A stretch of DNA of 64,000 nt from Prescottella sp. R16 (GTDB taxonomy: Bacteria; Actinomycetota; Actinomycetes; Mycobacteriales; Mycobacteriaceae). The position numbers and the translations under genes are program-made. The notes under the pieces were generated by a model. The model was not told the origin of the DNA. It did not search any database and worked only from the letters and a program-made list of their open reading frames with translations. Where the stretch lies: NCBI RefSeq assembly GCF_030656875.1, contig NZ_CP130943.1, positions 558,001-622,000 on the forward strand, written 5' to 3'. This document shows, piece after piece, positions 1 through 9,155 of the stretch (position 1 is the stretch's first letter; every line of letters begins with the position of its first letter).

Positions 1-2164
1 CGACCAGTCCGGCGACCTCCTGCTCCCGAGGGGTCAGCACGGAGACCTCGCGGTCGGCGGGAGCGGCGTCCGGTAGCCGGTCGTCGATCGCGAACGTGAC
101 GATCTCGTCGACCGTCATCCGTGATCCCCGGCGGGTGGCGGCGTCGAATCCACGGTCGCCGAGACTGCGCCGGTCCACGTAGACGGCCTGGTCCCGGTTG
201 TAGCGCAGCGCCGGTATCACGACGCCCGGGTTGCCGACGGCGGTCCAGAGCGTGTCGGCGGCGCCGAGCAGGATCACGCCGCGCCGGTACTCACGTCGGG
301 CGGTGGCGGTCCAGGCGAGCGCTTCCACACAGATCGCCGTGCCGATGAGATCGTCGAGGTCCCGGCTCAGCCTCAGCGACTGCTCGAACAGTGGCCGCGC
401 CCGCACCGGATCGTCGTGCCACAACGCGATTCCTTGCATGCTCAGCGCATAGGAACGGTAGAGCGACTCACCGTGGGTCCCGGTGATCTCGAGGATTTCC
501 GTGGTGTACGCGTCGTTGGCGGCCCGATCGCGCAGCACCGCGGTCGCGGTGGCGAGGCCGAGGAGGGTGGACAGGAGGATCAGCAGGTCGTCTCCGGCCC
601 GGACGGCCTCGAGGATTCCTCCCAGCAACCGGATCGCCTCGGCCTGGTCGCCGGCGTAGATCCGCACGTGTCCGGCGGCATGCGTGGCGAGGATCTCGGC
701 CGCCCGGTCCCCGAGCCGGGCCGCGGTGTCGTGTGCCTCGATCACCGTGGCGGCTCCCTTGGCGATGTCACCTTGGTTCGCGGCGAGGATCGACACTGCG
801 GCCAGTGCCTGCACGCGTTCGAGTGTCGGTGTCCCGCCCTGCGCGTCGAGCAGTCGCCGGAACCAGAGTCGTCCCTCGTTGAAGAGGCCGCGGGAAACCC
901 AGAAGACGTAGAGCATGTTCGCGATCCGCAGTCCGTTCCCGGCCTCGCCGGGCTGCGTCGTGCAGTATTCGAGCGCGTCCCGGAAATTGGACCGCTCCCG
1001 GGTGAGCCGCGCGAGCCACGCGGGCTGCGCCGGACCGATCCATTCCCTCTCTATCCGCCGGGTCAGCTCCTGGTACCAGTCCCGGTGCCGTCTGCGCTGC
1101 GTCTCGTACTCGCCGGCCTCGACGAGTCTCGCGAGCCCGTACTCCTGCAGTGTCCCGAGCATCCGGTACCGGACGACGCCGGAGTACTCCTCGCGGATCA
1201 GGATCGACTTGTCGACGAGGGACACGACGACGTCGAGCAGATCGTCGGGGTCCAGGCCGTCGGCCGCGATCGCCTCCGCGGCGTCGAGTTCGAATCCGTG
1301 CGAGAAGATCGACAGCCGCCGCCACAGCTCCTGTTCGGTGGTGGTGCACAGGTCGTGGCTCCAGTCGATGCTCATCCGCAGCGTCTGCTGTCGTCCGGGG
1401 GCGGTGCGGCTGCCGCCGGTGAGGAGCCGGAACCGGTCGGTGAGTCGTTCCAGAATCTGATACACCGACATGGACCGCAGCCGGGCCGCGGCGAGCTCGA
1501 TGGGCAGCGGAAGCCCGTCCAGTTCGGAACAGAGAGCGGCGACCGTGTCCCGGTTGTCGTCGGTCAGCGCGAATCCGGGTACCGCGGTGGCGGCCCGCTC
1601 GACGAACAGCTTCGTCGCCTCGTACTGCGCGAGGTCCCGCGGCGGGAGGGGGTCCTCCCGCCGCGGGACACTCATCGGCGGCACCCGCAGCACCGTCTCG
1701 CCGGCGATCGAGAGCGGTTCCCGGCTCGTCGCGATGATCCGCAGCCCCGGACTCGAGCGCAGCAGTGTCTCGGCGAGCTTCGCGATCGCGTCGATCAGGT
1801 GCTCACAGTTGTCGAGAACGAGCAGCAGATTCCGGGTGCTCAGGTATTCGGTGACGATCTGGGCGGTCGGGACCGCGGTCTGCTGCCGCAGGCCCAGAGC
1901 ACCGGCGACCGTCTCCGCCACCAGTTGCGAATCGCGGCGTTCCCCGAACTCGACGAGCCAGGCGCCGTCGTCGAACGCGTGCCGGATCGACGACGCCACC
2001 TGCAGGGCGAGCCGGGTCTTGCCGACTCCGCCCGTGCCGGTGAGCGTCACCAGACGAGATGCCGAGAGCAGCCGTCGCACCTCGGCCACCTCGCCTCGGC
2101 GGCCGACGAAACTGGTCAGATCCTGAGGCAGGTTCCCGATCCTGCCGCGCACGGCGCGTGACAT
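1..2164 (-). CDS. LuxR-family ATP-binding transcriptional regulator (C-terminal end outside window)
   Basis: Read leftward from an ATG at 2164; the frame stays open to the window edge, so the C-terminus is missing. The N-terminus reads GNLPQDLTSFVGRRGEVAE, followed by a P-loop (LTGTGGVGKTRLA) and Walker B (LLLVLDNCEHL), the layout of NB-ARC/STAND ATPases in large LuxR or AfsR-like regulators. A middle helical, TPR-like region of about 350 residues follows. Just before the edge the sequence reads SVLTPREQEVAGLV, the first helix of a LuxR-type HTH DNA-binding domain. The inferred role is a signal-dependent, ATP-driven transcription regulator; the ligand and targets cannot be seen. It lies tandem with acs on the same strand, but no functional link is shown. 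Confidence 0.85.
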   Translation of the reverse strand, partial: MSRAVRGRIGNLPQDLTSFVGRRGEVAEVRRLLSASRLVTLTGTGGVGKTRLALQVASSIRHAFDDGAWLVEFGERRDSQLVAETVAGALGLRQQTAVPTAQIVTEYLSTRNLLLVLDNCEHLIDAIAKLAETLLRSSPGLRIIATSREPLSIAGETVLRVPPMSVPRREDPLPPRDLAQYEATKLFVERAATAVPGFALTDDNRDTVAALCSELDGLPLPIELAAARLRSMSVYQILERLTDRFRLLTGGSRTAPGRQQTLRMSIDWSHDLCTTTEQELWRRLSIFSHGFELDAAEAIAADGLDPDDLLDVVVSLVDKSILIREEYSGVVRYRMLGTLQEYGLARLVEAGEYETQRRRHRDWYQELTRRIEREWIGPAQPAWLARLTRERSNFRDALEYCTTQPGEAGNGLRIANMLYVFWVSRGLFNEGRLWFRRLLDAQGGTPTLERVQALAAVSILAANQGDIAKGAATVIEAHDTAARLGDRAAEILATHAAGHVRIYAGDQAEAIRLLGGILEAVRAGDDLLILLSTLLGLATATAVLRDRAANDAYTTEILEITGTHGESLYRSYALSMQGIALWHDDPVRARPLFEQSLRLSRDLDDLIGTAICVEALAWTATARREYRRGVILLGAADTLWTAVGNPGVVIPALRYNRDQAVYVDRRSLGDRGFDAATRRGSRMTVDEIVTFAIDDRLPDAAPADREVSVLTPREQEVAGLV

Positions 2165-2233
2165 CCGTGGCCCTTCGTTCGGTCCCCTGCGGTCACGGTA
2201 CGCCGCGATCGGGGCCCGCGCGGCGGGAACGCG

Positions 2234-4162
2234 TTACGCGCCGCGGATCGCGTCGAACACCTTCGGATCGACGAGCGTGGACGTGTCACCCAGGTCCCGG
2301 CCCTCGGCGACGTCACGCAGCAGCCGTCGCATGATCTTGCCGGAGCGGGTCTTCGGCAGTTCGGGGACGACGGTGATCTGCCGGGGCTTGGCGATGGGGG
2401 AGATCTCGGTGGCGACCTGCGCGCGCAGTTCCGCGACGAGCGTGTCCCCGGCATTCGTGACACCCTCGCGCAGGATCACGTACGCGACGATGCCCTGACC
2501 GGTGGTCTCGTCGAACGCGCCGACGACGGCCGCCTCCGCCACCGACGGATGCCCGACGAGCGCCGACTCGACCTCGGACGTGGAGATCCGGTGCCCGGAG
2601 ATGTTCATGACGTCGTCGACGCGGCCGAGGACCCACAGGGCGCCGTCGTCGTCGTACTTGGCGCCGTCACCGGCGAAGTACCAGCCCTGCTCCGCGTAGC
2701 GGGACCAGTAGGTTTCCCGGAAACGGTCCATGTCTCCCCACACCCCGCGCAGCATCGCCGGCCACGGCTGGTCGAGGACGAGGTACCCGGACCGGCCGTT
2801 GCCGAGGACCTCGCCGAAGTCGTCGACGACCTTCGCGGAGATCCCGGGCAACGGTGCCATCGCCGACCCCGGCTTGGTGGCGGTGACGCCGGGTAGCGGG
2901 GAGATCATGATGGCGCCGGTCTCGGTCTGCCACCACGTGTCGACGATCGGGCAGCGGCCCGCACCGATCACCTCCCGGAACCAGCGCCACGCCTCCGGGT
3001 TGATCGGCTCACCCACCGACCCGAGCAGCCGGATCGACGACAGGTCGTGGGCGTCGGGGATCTCGCGACCCCACTTCATGAACGTGCGGATCAGCGTCGG
3101 GGCCGTGTAATAGATGCTGACACCGTACTTCTCGATGATCTCGAAGTGCCGGTGCTCGTTCGGCGAATTCGGGGTGCCCTCGTAGACCACCTGGGTGGCA
3201 CCGTTGCTCAGTGGCCCGTACACGATGTACGAGTGTCCGGTGACCCAGCCGATGTCGGCGGTACACCAGTACACGTCCTGACCGGGTTTGTGGTCGAACA
3301 CGTAGTGGTGGGTGTACGACGCCTGCGTCAGATAACCGCCGGACGTGTGGACGATGCCTTTGGGGCGGCCCGTCGTGCCCGACGTGTACAGGATGAACAG
3401 GGGATGTTCGGAGTCGAACGACTGCGCCTCGTGTTCGGGGGACGCCTTCTCGACGGTGTCGTGCCACCACAGGTCCCGGCCCTCGGTCATGTCGACGTCG
3501 ATCCCGGTTCGCTTGACCACCAGCACGTTCCGGACCGATTCCGCGCCGTCGACCGCCTCGTCCGCGGACGGCTTCAAAGCGGCGGCCTGCCCGCGTCGCC
3601 ACTGGCCGTCGACGGTGACGACGAGCTTGGCCTCGGCGTCGTCGACGCGGGAGCGCAGCGCGGTCGCGGAGAATCCGCCGAAGACGACCGAATGGGTCAG
3701 ACCGAGCCGGGCACACGCGAGCATCGTGACGATCGCTTCGGGGATCATCGGCATGTACACCGCGACCCGGTCACCGGCCACCAGTCCGAGATCGGTGAAA
3801 GTGTTTGCTGCACGGCACACTTCGTCGAGCAACTGCTTGTAGGTGATGCTGCGGCTGTCGCCGGGCTCGCCCTCGAAATGGATCGCCACCCGATCCCCGT
3901 TGCCGGCCAGCACGTGCCGGTCGACGCAGTTGTAGGCGACGTTCAGCCGGCCGCCGACGAACCACTTCGCGACGGGCGCATCGGACCAGTCGAGCACCTC
4001 CGTCCACGGAGTCGCCCAGTCCAGACGCCGCGCCTGGTCGCTCCAGAACGCCGACCGGTCGCGGTCGGCCGCGGCCTGCAACTCGGGGCCGGCATTCGCC
4101 GTGGCCACGAACTCCGCGCTGGGCGGGTAGACCTCGGGGGCGTCGGTAGCACTGCTCGTCAT
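2234..4162 (-). CDS. acsA: Acetyl-CoA synthetase (AMP-forming)
   Basis: Activates acetate with ATP and CoA to acetyl-CoA in the cytosol. The 642-residue product has the normal family length. It carries the adenylate-forming P-loop (LYTSGTTGRPKGIVHTSGG), the WWQTETGAIM core motif, and near the C-terminus PKTRSGKIMRR, whose Lys is the residue that acetylation switches off in this family. The ATG at 4162 is preferred to the upstream in-frame 4201 start because a GAAGGC-type ribosome site precedes it and the protein then begins like known Acs. It diverges from the Fic-like gene at 4338, as acs (Rv3667) sits near Rv3662c in mycobacteria. Confidence 0.96.
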   Translation of the reverse strand: MTSSATDAPEVYPPSAEFVATANAGPELQAAADRDRSAFWSDQARRLDWATPWTEVLDWSDAPVAKWFVGGRLNVAYNCVDRHVLAGNGDRVAIHFEGEPGDSRSITYKQLLDEVCRAANTFTDLGLVAGDRVAVYMPMIPEAIVTMLACARLGLTHSVVFGGFSATALRSRVDDAEAKLVVTVDGQWRRGQAAALKPSADEAVDGAESVRNVLVVKRTGIDVDMTEGRDLWWHDTVEKASPEHEAQSFDSEHPLFILYTSGTTGRPKGIVHTSGGYLTQASYTHHYVFDHKPGQDVYWCTADIGWVTGHSYIVYGPLSNGATQVVYEGTPNSPNEHRHFEIIEKYGVSIYYTAPTLIRTFMKWGREIPDAHDLSSIRLLGSVGEPINPEAWRWFREVIGAGRCPIVDTWWQTETGAIMISPLPGVTATKPGSAMAPLPGISAKVVDDFGEVLGNGRSGYLVLDQPWPAMLRGVWGDMDRFRETYWSRYAEQGWYFAGDGAKYDDDGALWVLGRVDDVMNISGHRISTSEVESALVGHPSVAEAAVVGAFDETTGQGIVAYVILREGVTNAGDTLVAELRAQVATEISPIAKPRQITVVPELPKTRSGKIMRRLLRDVAEGRDLGDTSTLVDPKVFDAIRGA

Positions 4163-4337
4163 CTCGGCTTGCCTTCTTTCCGGGTATCGACGGTGTCGCA
4201 CGTGTGAGGGTAGTCACAGGTGACGGGCGTCGCAGAATGCCCTCCCGGGGAGTGGGCGTCACATGCGCCGATCGGTCGGATCCGTGCGACGGGCGGTCGA
4301 TCGGGGCGCCCCGGTCGGGCCGGGTAGCGTCGAAGCC

Positions 4338-5099
4338 GTGACTGTTCCCGTGACTGATCCCCTGCGTCCGCTGACGGACCTGCCCGGAGTGCTCGACGCG
4401 GCGGATCGTGCACGTGACGCGCTCGGTGAAGCGCATCGGCACCGGACCAACCGCCGCGGCTGGCCGCAGACCGCGACCGAGGCGTCGGTGCGCGCCGCCC
4501 GGGCGTCCGCGTCCATCGACGGCGGATCCACCGAACTACCCGTCCCCGGCACCGTCGGCGACCCGGTCCTGTCCGGTGCGCTGCGCGTCGCGCAGGCACT
4601 CGACGGCGAGGCCTTGACGGTGATCCTGCCGACCTGGCAGCGGGCACCCCTGCAGGTCCTGGCCCGGCTACACGTGCTCGCCGCCGCCGACCTCGTCGAC
4701 GACGACACGGTGCTCGGACGCCCGCGACCCGATCCCGGCGTGGGGGAGCGACTCGACGCGCTCGCGCAGCTGATCACCGGAGGCACCCAGGCGCCCGCAC
4801 CGGTCCTCGCGGCGGTCGTGCACGGAGAACTGGCGGCCCTGCGCCCGTTCGGTGTCGCCGACGGTGTCGTCGCCCGCGCCGCATCCCGCCTCGTGGCCAC
4901 GTCGACAGGTCTCGATCCGCACAACCTCGGCGTACCGGAGGTCAGCTGGATGCGTCGCATCCCGGCCTACCGGCACGGCGTCACCGGTTTCGCGTCCGGA
5001 ACCTCGGAGGGCGTCGGCGGTTGGGTGATGCTCTGCTGCGGGGCGCTGGAGGCCGGCGCCCGCGAAGCCCTGTCGATCGCGGAGGCCGCCGCGCCCTGA
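4338..5099 (+). CDS. Degenerate Fic-fold protein (Rv3662c-like)
   Basis: A 253-residue protein with the position and length of Rv3662c of M. tuberculosis, often annotated as oxidoreductase. The stretch LRPFGVADGVVARAASRL, about 60 residues from the C-terminus, aligns with the Fic catalytic motif HPFxxGNGRxxR. The His is Arg, GNG is ADG and the first Arg is Val, so AMP transfer by the usual mechanism is unlikely. An N-terminal segment ending in EASVRAARASASIDGG resembles the start of Fic cores. GTG 4338 is chosen; GTG 4350 and an upstream start at 4263 are alternatives. Function unknown; the Fic relationship is my inference from the motif. Confidence 0.75.
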   Translation: MTVPVTDPLRPLTDLPGVLDAADRARDALGEAHRHRTNRRGWPQTATEASVRAARASASIDGGSTELPVPGTVGDPVLSGALRVAQALDGEALTVILPTWQRAPLQVLARLHVLAAADLVDDDTVLGRPRPDPGVGERLDALAQLITGGTQAPAPVLAAVVHGELAALRPFGVADGVVARAASRLVATSTGLDPHNLGVPEVSWMRRIPAYRHGVTGFASGTSEGVGGWVMLCCGALEAGAREALSIAEAAAP

Positions 5100-5178
5100 C
5101 GCCCGGTGTCGGTGTTCCCGATGTCGACGTAAATCCTGGGCGCGCAACGGATTTCCTGATCTTTCCCCGAGCATGCGA

Positions 5179-5220
5179 AGCGGGTGGCGTTGCCGATCGT
5201 GATCGGTAGCGCCACCCGCT
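5179..5220. terminator. Stem-loop at 3' end of Ms1, between converging transcripts
   Basis: An 11-bp arm (5179-5189 with 5210-5220) plus an inner CCGATC/GATCGG stem. There is no U-tract on the minus strand. It lies between the rightward Fic-like gene and the leftward Ms1 RNA, so it could serve both. Confidence 0.6.
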
Positions 5221-5479
5221 AGCACAGGACCTCCAGGTTACCATGCGTGCAAGGTGGGTTGTGTGTCAACGGCCTCGGCGTGGTGCACGGTGGTGCCGGT
5301 TCGTCCCCGCAACCTGTACGGAGTCCTTGCCGACAGTCATCCGAGTCACGCAAGCCCACAACGCTTCTGCCCTTATAGTGGCTTGTGCTCCGCGTGGGTA
5401 CCTGGTGCCCGTGCTGGGAAGTCCGTGCGGGGGATCGGCCCTTCTCTTCCGGATCGATCCTGGCCTTCCGGCCTTCCGT
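5179..5479 (-). ncRNA. ms1: Ms1 RNA (6S-like RNA polymerase-binding RNA; MTS2823 homologue)
   Basis: The 467-bp gap between the HAD gene and the Fic-like gene has no credible ORF. In mycobacteria the same gap, on the strand of the HAD gene, encodes Ms1/MTS2823, an abundant stationary-phase RNA of about 300 nt that binds core RNA polymerase. On the minus strand there is a candidate promoter, TTGAAG (5514-5509), a 17-nt spacer, then TACAAA (5491-5486). The predicted transcript ends at a strong stem-loop (5179-5220, arm GCGGGTGGCG), giving about 300 nt. The assignment rests on synteny, strand, length and signals, not on an alignment. Confidence 0.8.
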
Positions 5480-5566
5480 AACTCCTTTGTACCCTGTGCT
5501 CCACCCCACTTCAAGAGCCAATTTTCCTTTGTGGGAGAGAATCGTTCGGTGGCGCAGCTGTGAGCG

Positions 5567-6385
5567 TCAGGGGCGTCGGCGCAACAGCGCATAGGTGAGG
5601 GCGGTGGCTGCGGCGGCGCCGGACAGGATGGCGGCACCCGCAGCCATCGCGGTACGCGGCGACGTCTGTAGTCGTGCACGCAGCGATACAGGGTTCGAGA
5701 AAGTCAGTATCGCCCAGCGTTTTTCGGTTGCAGCCCGGCGCAGCGCCCGGTCCGGATTGACCGCTGTCGGGTGGCCCACCGCTTCGAGCATCGGCAGATC
5801 CGTCACCGAATCCGAGTAGGCGTAACAGCGCGAGAGGTCGTATCCGTGTCGCTCCGCGAGCTCGCGCATCGCCTCGACCTTGCCGTCGCCGTAACAGTAG
5901 AACTCGAGCTCGCCCGTGTACCGACCGTCCTCGACCACCATGCGGGTCGCGGTGCTGTACGTGGCGCCGAGTGCCGCCGCGATGGGCGTCACCACCTCCT
6001 CCCCGGACGCGGACACGATCACCACGTCGTGGCCACGTGCCTTGTGGTCGGCGATGAGGTCGGCGGCCTCCGCATAGATCAGAGGGTCGACGATGTCGTG
6101 CAGGGTCTCGGCGACGATCGCGCGGACCTGCGCGACGTCCCAGCCTGCGGTCATGCTCGTCAGATGGGCTCGCATCCGCTCCATCTGATCGTGGTCGGCG
6201 CCGGCGAGCAGGAACAGGAACTGCGCGTAGCTGCCCTGCAGGACCGATCGGCGGGTGATGAGTCCCTGTGCGAAGAACGGCCGGCTGAACGCGAGTGCAC
6301 TCGACTTCGCGATGACCGTTTTGTCCAGATCGAAGAAGGCGGCCACTCGGCCGCGTTCGGAGGATGCGCTCGGCTGCCCGGTCAC
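5567..6385 (-). CDS. HAD-superfamily IB hydrolase (SerB-like phosphatase, Rv3661 homologue)
   Basis: A 272-residue HAD-IB phosphatase. Motif I is FFDLDKTVI (residues about 17-25, nucleophile Asp), motif II lies in VIVSASGEE, and motif III/IV in YAYSDSVTDLPMLEAVG. Phosphatases of this subgroup act on phosphoserine-like or lysophospholipid substrates; the substrate here is not known. A hydrophobic C-terminal segment (AMAAGAAILSGAAAATALTY) followed by Arg suggests a membrane anchor. The gene lies between the Ms1 and 6C RNAs and diverges from the ssd/tad operon, the same arrangement as in M. tuberculosis. Confidence 0.9.
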   Translation of the reverse strand: MTGQPSASSERGRVAAFFDLDKTVIAKSSALAFSRPFFAQGLITRRSVLQGSYAQFLFLLAGADHDQMERMRAHLTSMTAGWDVAQVRAIVAETLHDIVDPLIYAEAADLIADHKARGHDVVIVSASGEEVVTPIAAALGATYSTATRMVVEDGRYTGELEFYCYGDGKVEAMRELAERHGYDLSRCYAYSDSVTDLPMLEAVGHPTAVNPDRALRRAATEKRWAILTFSNPVSLRARLQTSPRTAMAAGAAILSGAAAATALTYALLRRRP

Positions 6386-6512
6386 GGCACCCAGGATAGG
6401 GGAGTGCCGGTGGGCGTGCCGTCAGGTCCGGCGACGGGCGGGTCGTGCCGGAGGTGTGCGGTGCCGCGTTGTCCGTGCAATCGCAACTTGCACTGTCGAG
6501 CGGATGTGGGTG

Positions 6513-6518
6513 TAGTAT
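6513..6518 (+). promoter_or_regulatory. Putative promoter of 6C RNA (-10 TAGTAT)
   Basis: TAGTAT preceded by TG one base upstream (extended -10), with TTGCAC at 6488-6493 as a poorly spaced (19 nt) -35. Transcription would begin near 6525, just before the first 6C stem. Confidence 0.5.
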
Positions 6519-6521
6519 CAA

Positions 6522-6628
6522 TTTCACCTGGACGCGATCCAGGCGTGTTCAGCCCGACCCCCCGGGGCTGAACTCCTGACGACCCCCGCCTCCTCCCCCC
6601 CTGGCGGGGGTCGTCCCTTTTCTCTCCT
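6522..6628 (+). ncRNA. 6C small RNA (B11 / ncRv13660c homologue)
   Basis: Three consecutive perfect stems: 6527-6543, 6547-6573 (arms GTTCAGCCC/GGGCTGAAC) and 6578-6615 (arms of 13 bp beginning GACGACCCCC). The loops of the last two each carry a run of six or more C residues, the defining feature of the actinobacterial 6C RNA family. The third stem is followed by a T-rich tract and doubles as an intrinsic terminator. Location and strand match mycobacterial B11, between Rv3661 and Rv3660c and in the direction of ssd. Mycobacterial 6C is a C-rich-loop regulator of growth-related mRNAs; targets here are unknown. Confidence 0.93.
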
Positions 6629-6861
6629 TTCTTCTCGGTCCTTTGTCGACCTTTCTGTCCCGGCCTTCTTTTTCGTGTCTTTCCGTGCAGGTGGCCGAGA
6701 TGTGCTGCCACGACGGTTGTTTCCCGGCCGCCCGCTCGACGGCGACACGGCATTCCGGCACAGTGGTACGGCCGTACCGGAAATTGTCCACAGCCCCCGA
6801 AACCATCCACATTCGCCGAGCAGAGGCCCCGGACGGATGCCTGCCAGGGCAATCTCGGGGC

Positions 6862-7980
6862 ATGTCCATCGACCACATCGACCTTCCCGGCCGGGCCGGA
6901 GTGCTGGGCGTCGTGAGTGCGCCGGACGTCGTTCGGTGCCTGCGATCGATCGCGGCCGCAACCGATCAAACATTCGTTGAAGCATCGGGACCGGTCGGCC
7001 GCACCGACTGGATGTCGGCCGACCTCGTCGTCGTCGACACCCCGGGCGCCCGGGATTGCCCGTCGCTCCCGCGCCGAGACCGCGTCGTCCTGGTGTGCGA
7101 CGGCGCGCCGACCCTCGACGACTGGCGCGCCGCCACCGAGATCGGCGCCGACCGGGTCCTCGGTATCCCGGACGACGAACCCGCGCTCGTCGCCACGTTC
7201 GGGGAACGCCGGGGCCACACGGTCGCGGACGGGACGGTCGTCGCGATCGTCGGCGGCTGCGGAGGTGCGGGAACGTCGACCCTCGCCGCCGCCGTCGCAT
7301 CGGTCTCGGCACGGAGACAGGGCGCCGGCCGCCCCTCCGAATGGACGTTGCTGCTCGACGCCGACCCGTTCGGCGGTGGGCTCGACCTGCTGCTCGGTAT
7401 CGAGGACCGGCCCGGCCTGCGCTGGTCGGGACTGGAGGTGGAGGGGGGACGCGTCGCGGCCGATGCGCTACGTGCCGCACTGCCGGTACACGCCAGTGGG
7501 CTCAGTGTGCTTTCGTGCGGGCGCGGGGACGACCGCACCGGAGGTCCGACCCCGGCCGCGGTGAGCGCAGTCCTGGACGCGGGCCGATCCACCGGCGCCG
7601 TCGTCGTGTGCGACGTGCCGCGACACCCCACCCCGGCCGGGGACCGGGTACTCGAGGACGCGGACCTCGTCGTCGTGGTGGTGCCCGCAACCGTCCGCGG
7701 CGGTGTCGCCGCCGAACGTGTCCTCGAGCGGGTCGGAGAACGAAACGTCAACCGCGGGCTGGTGATCCGCGGACCGGCACCGGGCGGGCTGCGGGCCCGC
7801 GACCTCGCCGACAGTCTCGGAGTGCCGCTGCTGGCGTCGGTGCGGCCGGAACCGCGGATCGCGACGATGCTCGACCGCGGCGGGCTCGACCTCGGCCGCC
7901 GATCCCCGCTGGCCGACGGAGCCGGGGCCGTCCTCGATGTGCTCGCGTCCCGTCCCCGTCGCGGACGGACGGCGTCGTGA
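6862..7980 (+). CDS. ssd: Septum-site-determining / TadZ-like MinD-family ATPase (Rv3660c homologue)
   Basis: A 372-residue P-loop protein of the MinD/CpaE/TadZ type. An N-terminal receiver-like domain (residues about 1-115) precedes VVAIVGGCGGAGTSTLAAA, a deviant Walker A in which the usual GKT/GKS lysine is missing. LLLDADPFGGGLDLLLG is the Walker A' Asp motif and VVVCDVPR the Walker B. The mycobacterial Rv3660c protein is reported to affect septum placement; in tad loci this position is taken by the pilus-localising TadZ/CpaE protein. ATG 6862 is used because the upstream extension is not protein-like. Its stop overlaps the tadA start (GTGA), so the two are translationally coupled. Confidence 0.9.
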   Translation: MSIDHIDLPGRAGVLGVVSAPDVVRCLRSIAAATDQTFVEASGPVGRTDWMSADLVVVDTPGARDCPSLPRRDRVVLVCDGAPTLDDWRAATEIGADRVLGIPDDEPALVATFGERRGHTVADGTVVAIVGGCGGAGTSTLAAAVASVSARRQGAGRPSEWTLLLDADPFGGGLDLLLGIEDRPGLRWSGLEVEGGRVAADALRAALPVHASGLSVLSCGRGDDRTGGPTPAAVSAVLDAGRSTGAVVVCDVPRHPTPAGDRVLEDADLVVVVVPATVRGGVAAERVLERVGERNVNRGLVIRGPAPGGLRARDLADSLGVPLLASVRPEPRIATMLDRGGLDLGRRSPLADGAGAVLDVLASRPRRGRTAS

Positions 7981-9155
7981 GCACCCTCGCGTCCCCGGAC
8001 CTGCTCGAGCGGGTCCGGGAACGGCTCGCGGTCGCCGACGGCGTCCTGACACCGGCGGCGGTCGCGGCGGCGATCCGCACCGAATCCGGTGGCGTGCTGG
8101 GCGACGTCGATCTGCTCGCCGCACTCCGGACCCTGCAGACCGAACTCACCGGCGCCGGCCCGCTCGAGGCGCTGCTCGCGGCACCCGGGGTGGCCGACGT
8201 CCTCGTCACCGCACCCGACGAGGTGTGGATCGACCGCGGAGCCGGGCTCGAACGCACCACCGTGTCCTTCCCGGACGAAGCCTCCGTCCGGCGGCTGGCA
8301 CAGCGCCTCGCACTGTCCGCGGGCCGCCGCCTCGACGACGCGCAGCCGTGGGTCGACGGCCGCCTCGACGGAATCGGCCACGGCGACTACGGAATCCGGC
8401 TGCACGCCGTCCTCGCCCCGGTCGCGCAGGGCGGGACGTGCGTGTCGCTGCGGGTCCTGCGGCCCGCGACACACAGCCTCGACGACCTCGCGGCGCGCGG
8501 TGCGGTGAGCCCCGATGCCCACCGGCTCCTCGACGAGATCGTCCGCGCCCGCCTGGCCTTCCTCGTGACCGGCGGCACAGGTGCGGGAAAGACGACCGTC
8601 CTCGCCGCGATGCTCGGCCGGGTCGACCCGGCCGAACGGATCGTGTGTGTCGAGGATGCCGCGGAACTGGCGCCCTCGCACCCGCACGTCGTGCGACTGG
8701 TGGCCCGCGCCCCGAACGTCGAGGGCGTCGGTGAGGTCACGGTGCGTGACCTGGTGCGGCAGTCGCTGCGGATGCGCCCGGACCGGATCGTGGTGGGGGA
8801 GGTGCGCGGCGCCGAGGTCGTCGATCTGCTCACCGCACTCAACACCGGTCACGACGGCGGCGCCGGCACCGTGCACGCGAACTCGCCCGGTGAGGTGCCG
8901 GCGCGACTCGAGGCGCTGGCCGCACTCGGTGGCATGGACCGCGCCGCACTGCACAGTCAGCTCGCCGCGGCCGTGCAGGCGGTGCTGCACGTGCGCCGAG
9001 ACGCGTCGGGGATGCGGAGTCTCGCCGAAATCGGTGTGCTCGAACGTGATCCGTCCGGCGCGGTGTGCGTCGCCGCGGCCTGGACCCGGGACGGTGGCCC
9101 CGGCCCCGGAGCCGGGACACTGCGAGCACTGCTGGATTCCCGGCGGCTGCGATGA
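7977..9155 (+). CDS. tadA: Tad pilus secretion ATPase TadA/CpaF (Rv3659c homologue)
   Basis: A 392-residue hexameric type II/IV secretion ATPase powering Flp-type pilus assembly at the inner face of the membrane. Walker A is VTGGTGAGKTTVLAAML, the Asp box is RIVCVEDAAELAP, Walker B is RIVVGEVRGAEVVDLL, and the His box is GGAGTVHANSPGE, in the family order. The GTG start at 7977 overlaps the ssd stop and the gene ends in an ATGA overlap with tadB, so ssd-tadA-tadB-tadC form one coupled operon. Length and motifs are intact. Confidence 0.95.
   Translation: MSTLASPDLLERVRERLAVADGVLTPAAVAAAIRTESGGVLGDVDLLAALRTLQTELTGAGPLEALLAAPGVADVLVTAPDEVWIDRGAGLERTTVSFPDEASVRRLAQRLALSAGRRLDDAQPWVDGRLDGIGHGDYGIRLHAVLAPVAQGGTCVSLRVLRPATHSLDDLAARGAVSPDAHRLLDEIVRARLAFLVTGGTGAGKTTVLAAMLGRVDPAERIVCVEDAAELAPSHPHVVRLVARAPNVEGVGEVTVRDLVRQSLRMRPDRIVVGEVRGAEVVDLLTALNTGHDGGAGTVHANSPGEVPARLEALAALGGMDRAALHSQLAAAVQAVLHVRRDASGMRSLAEIGVLERDPSGAVCVAAAWTRDGGPGPGAGTLRALLDSRRLR

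Noticed and set aside
416..2161. Plus-strand frame of 581 codons over the first 2 kb
   Set aside because: It is the antisense shadow of the LuxR-type regulator, which has clear P-loop and Walker B motifs on the minus strand.
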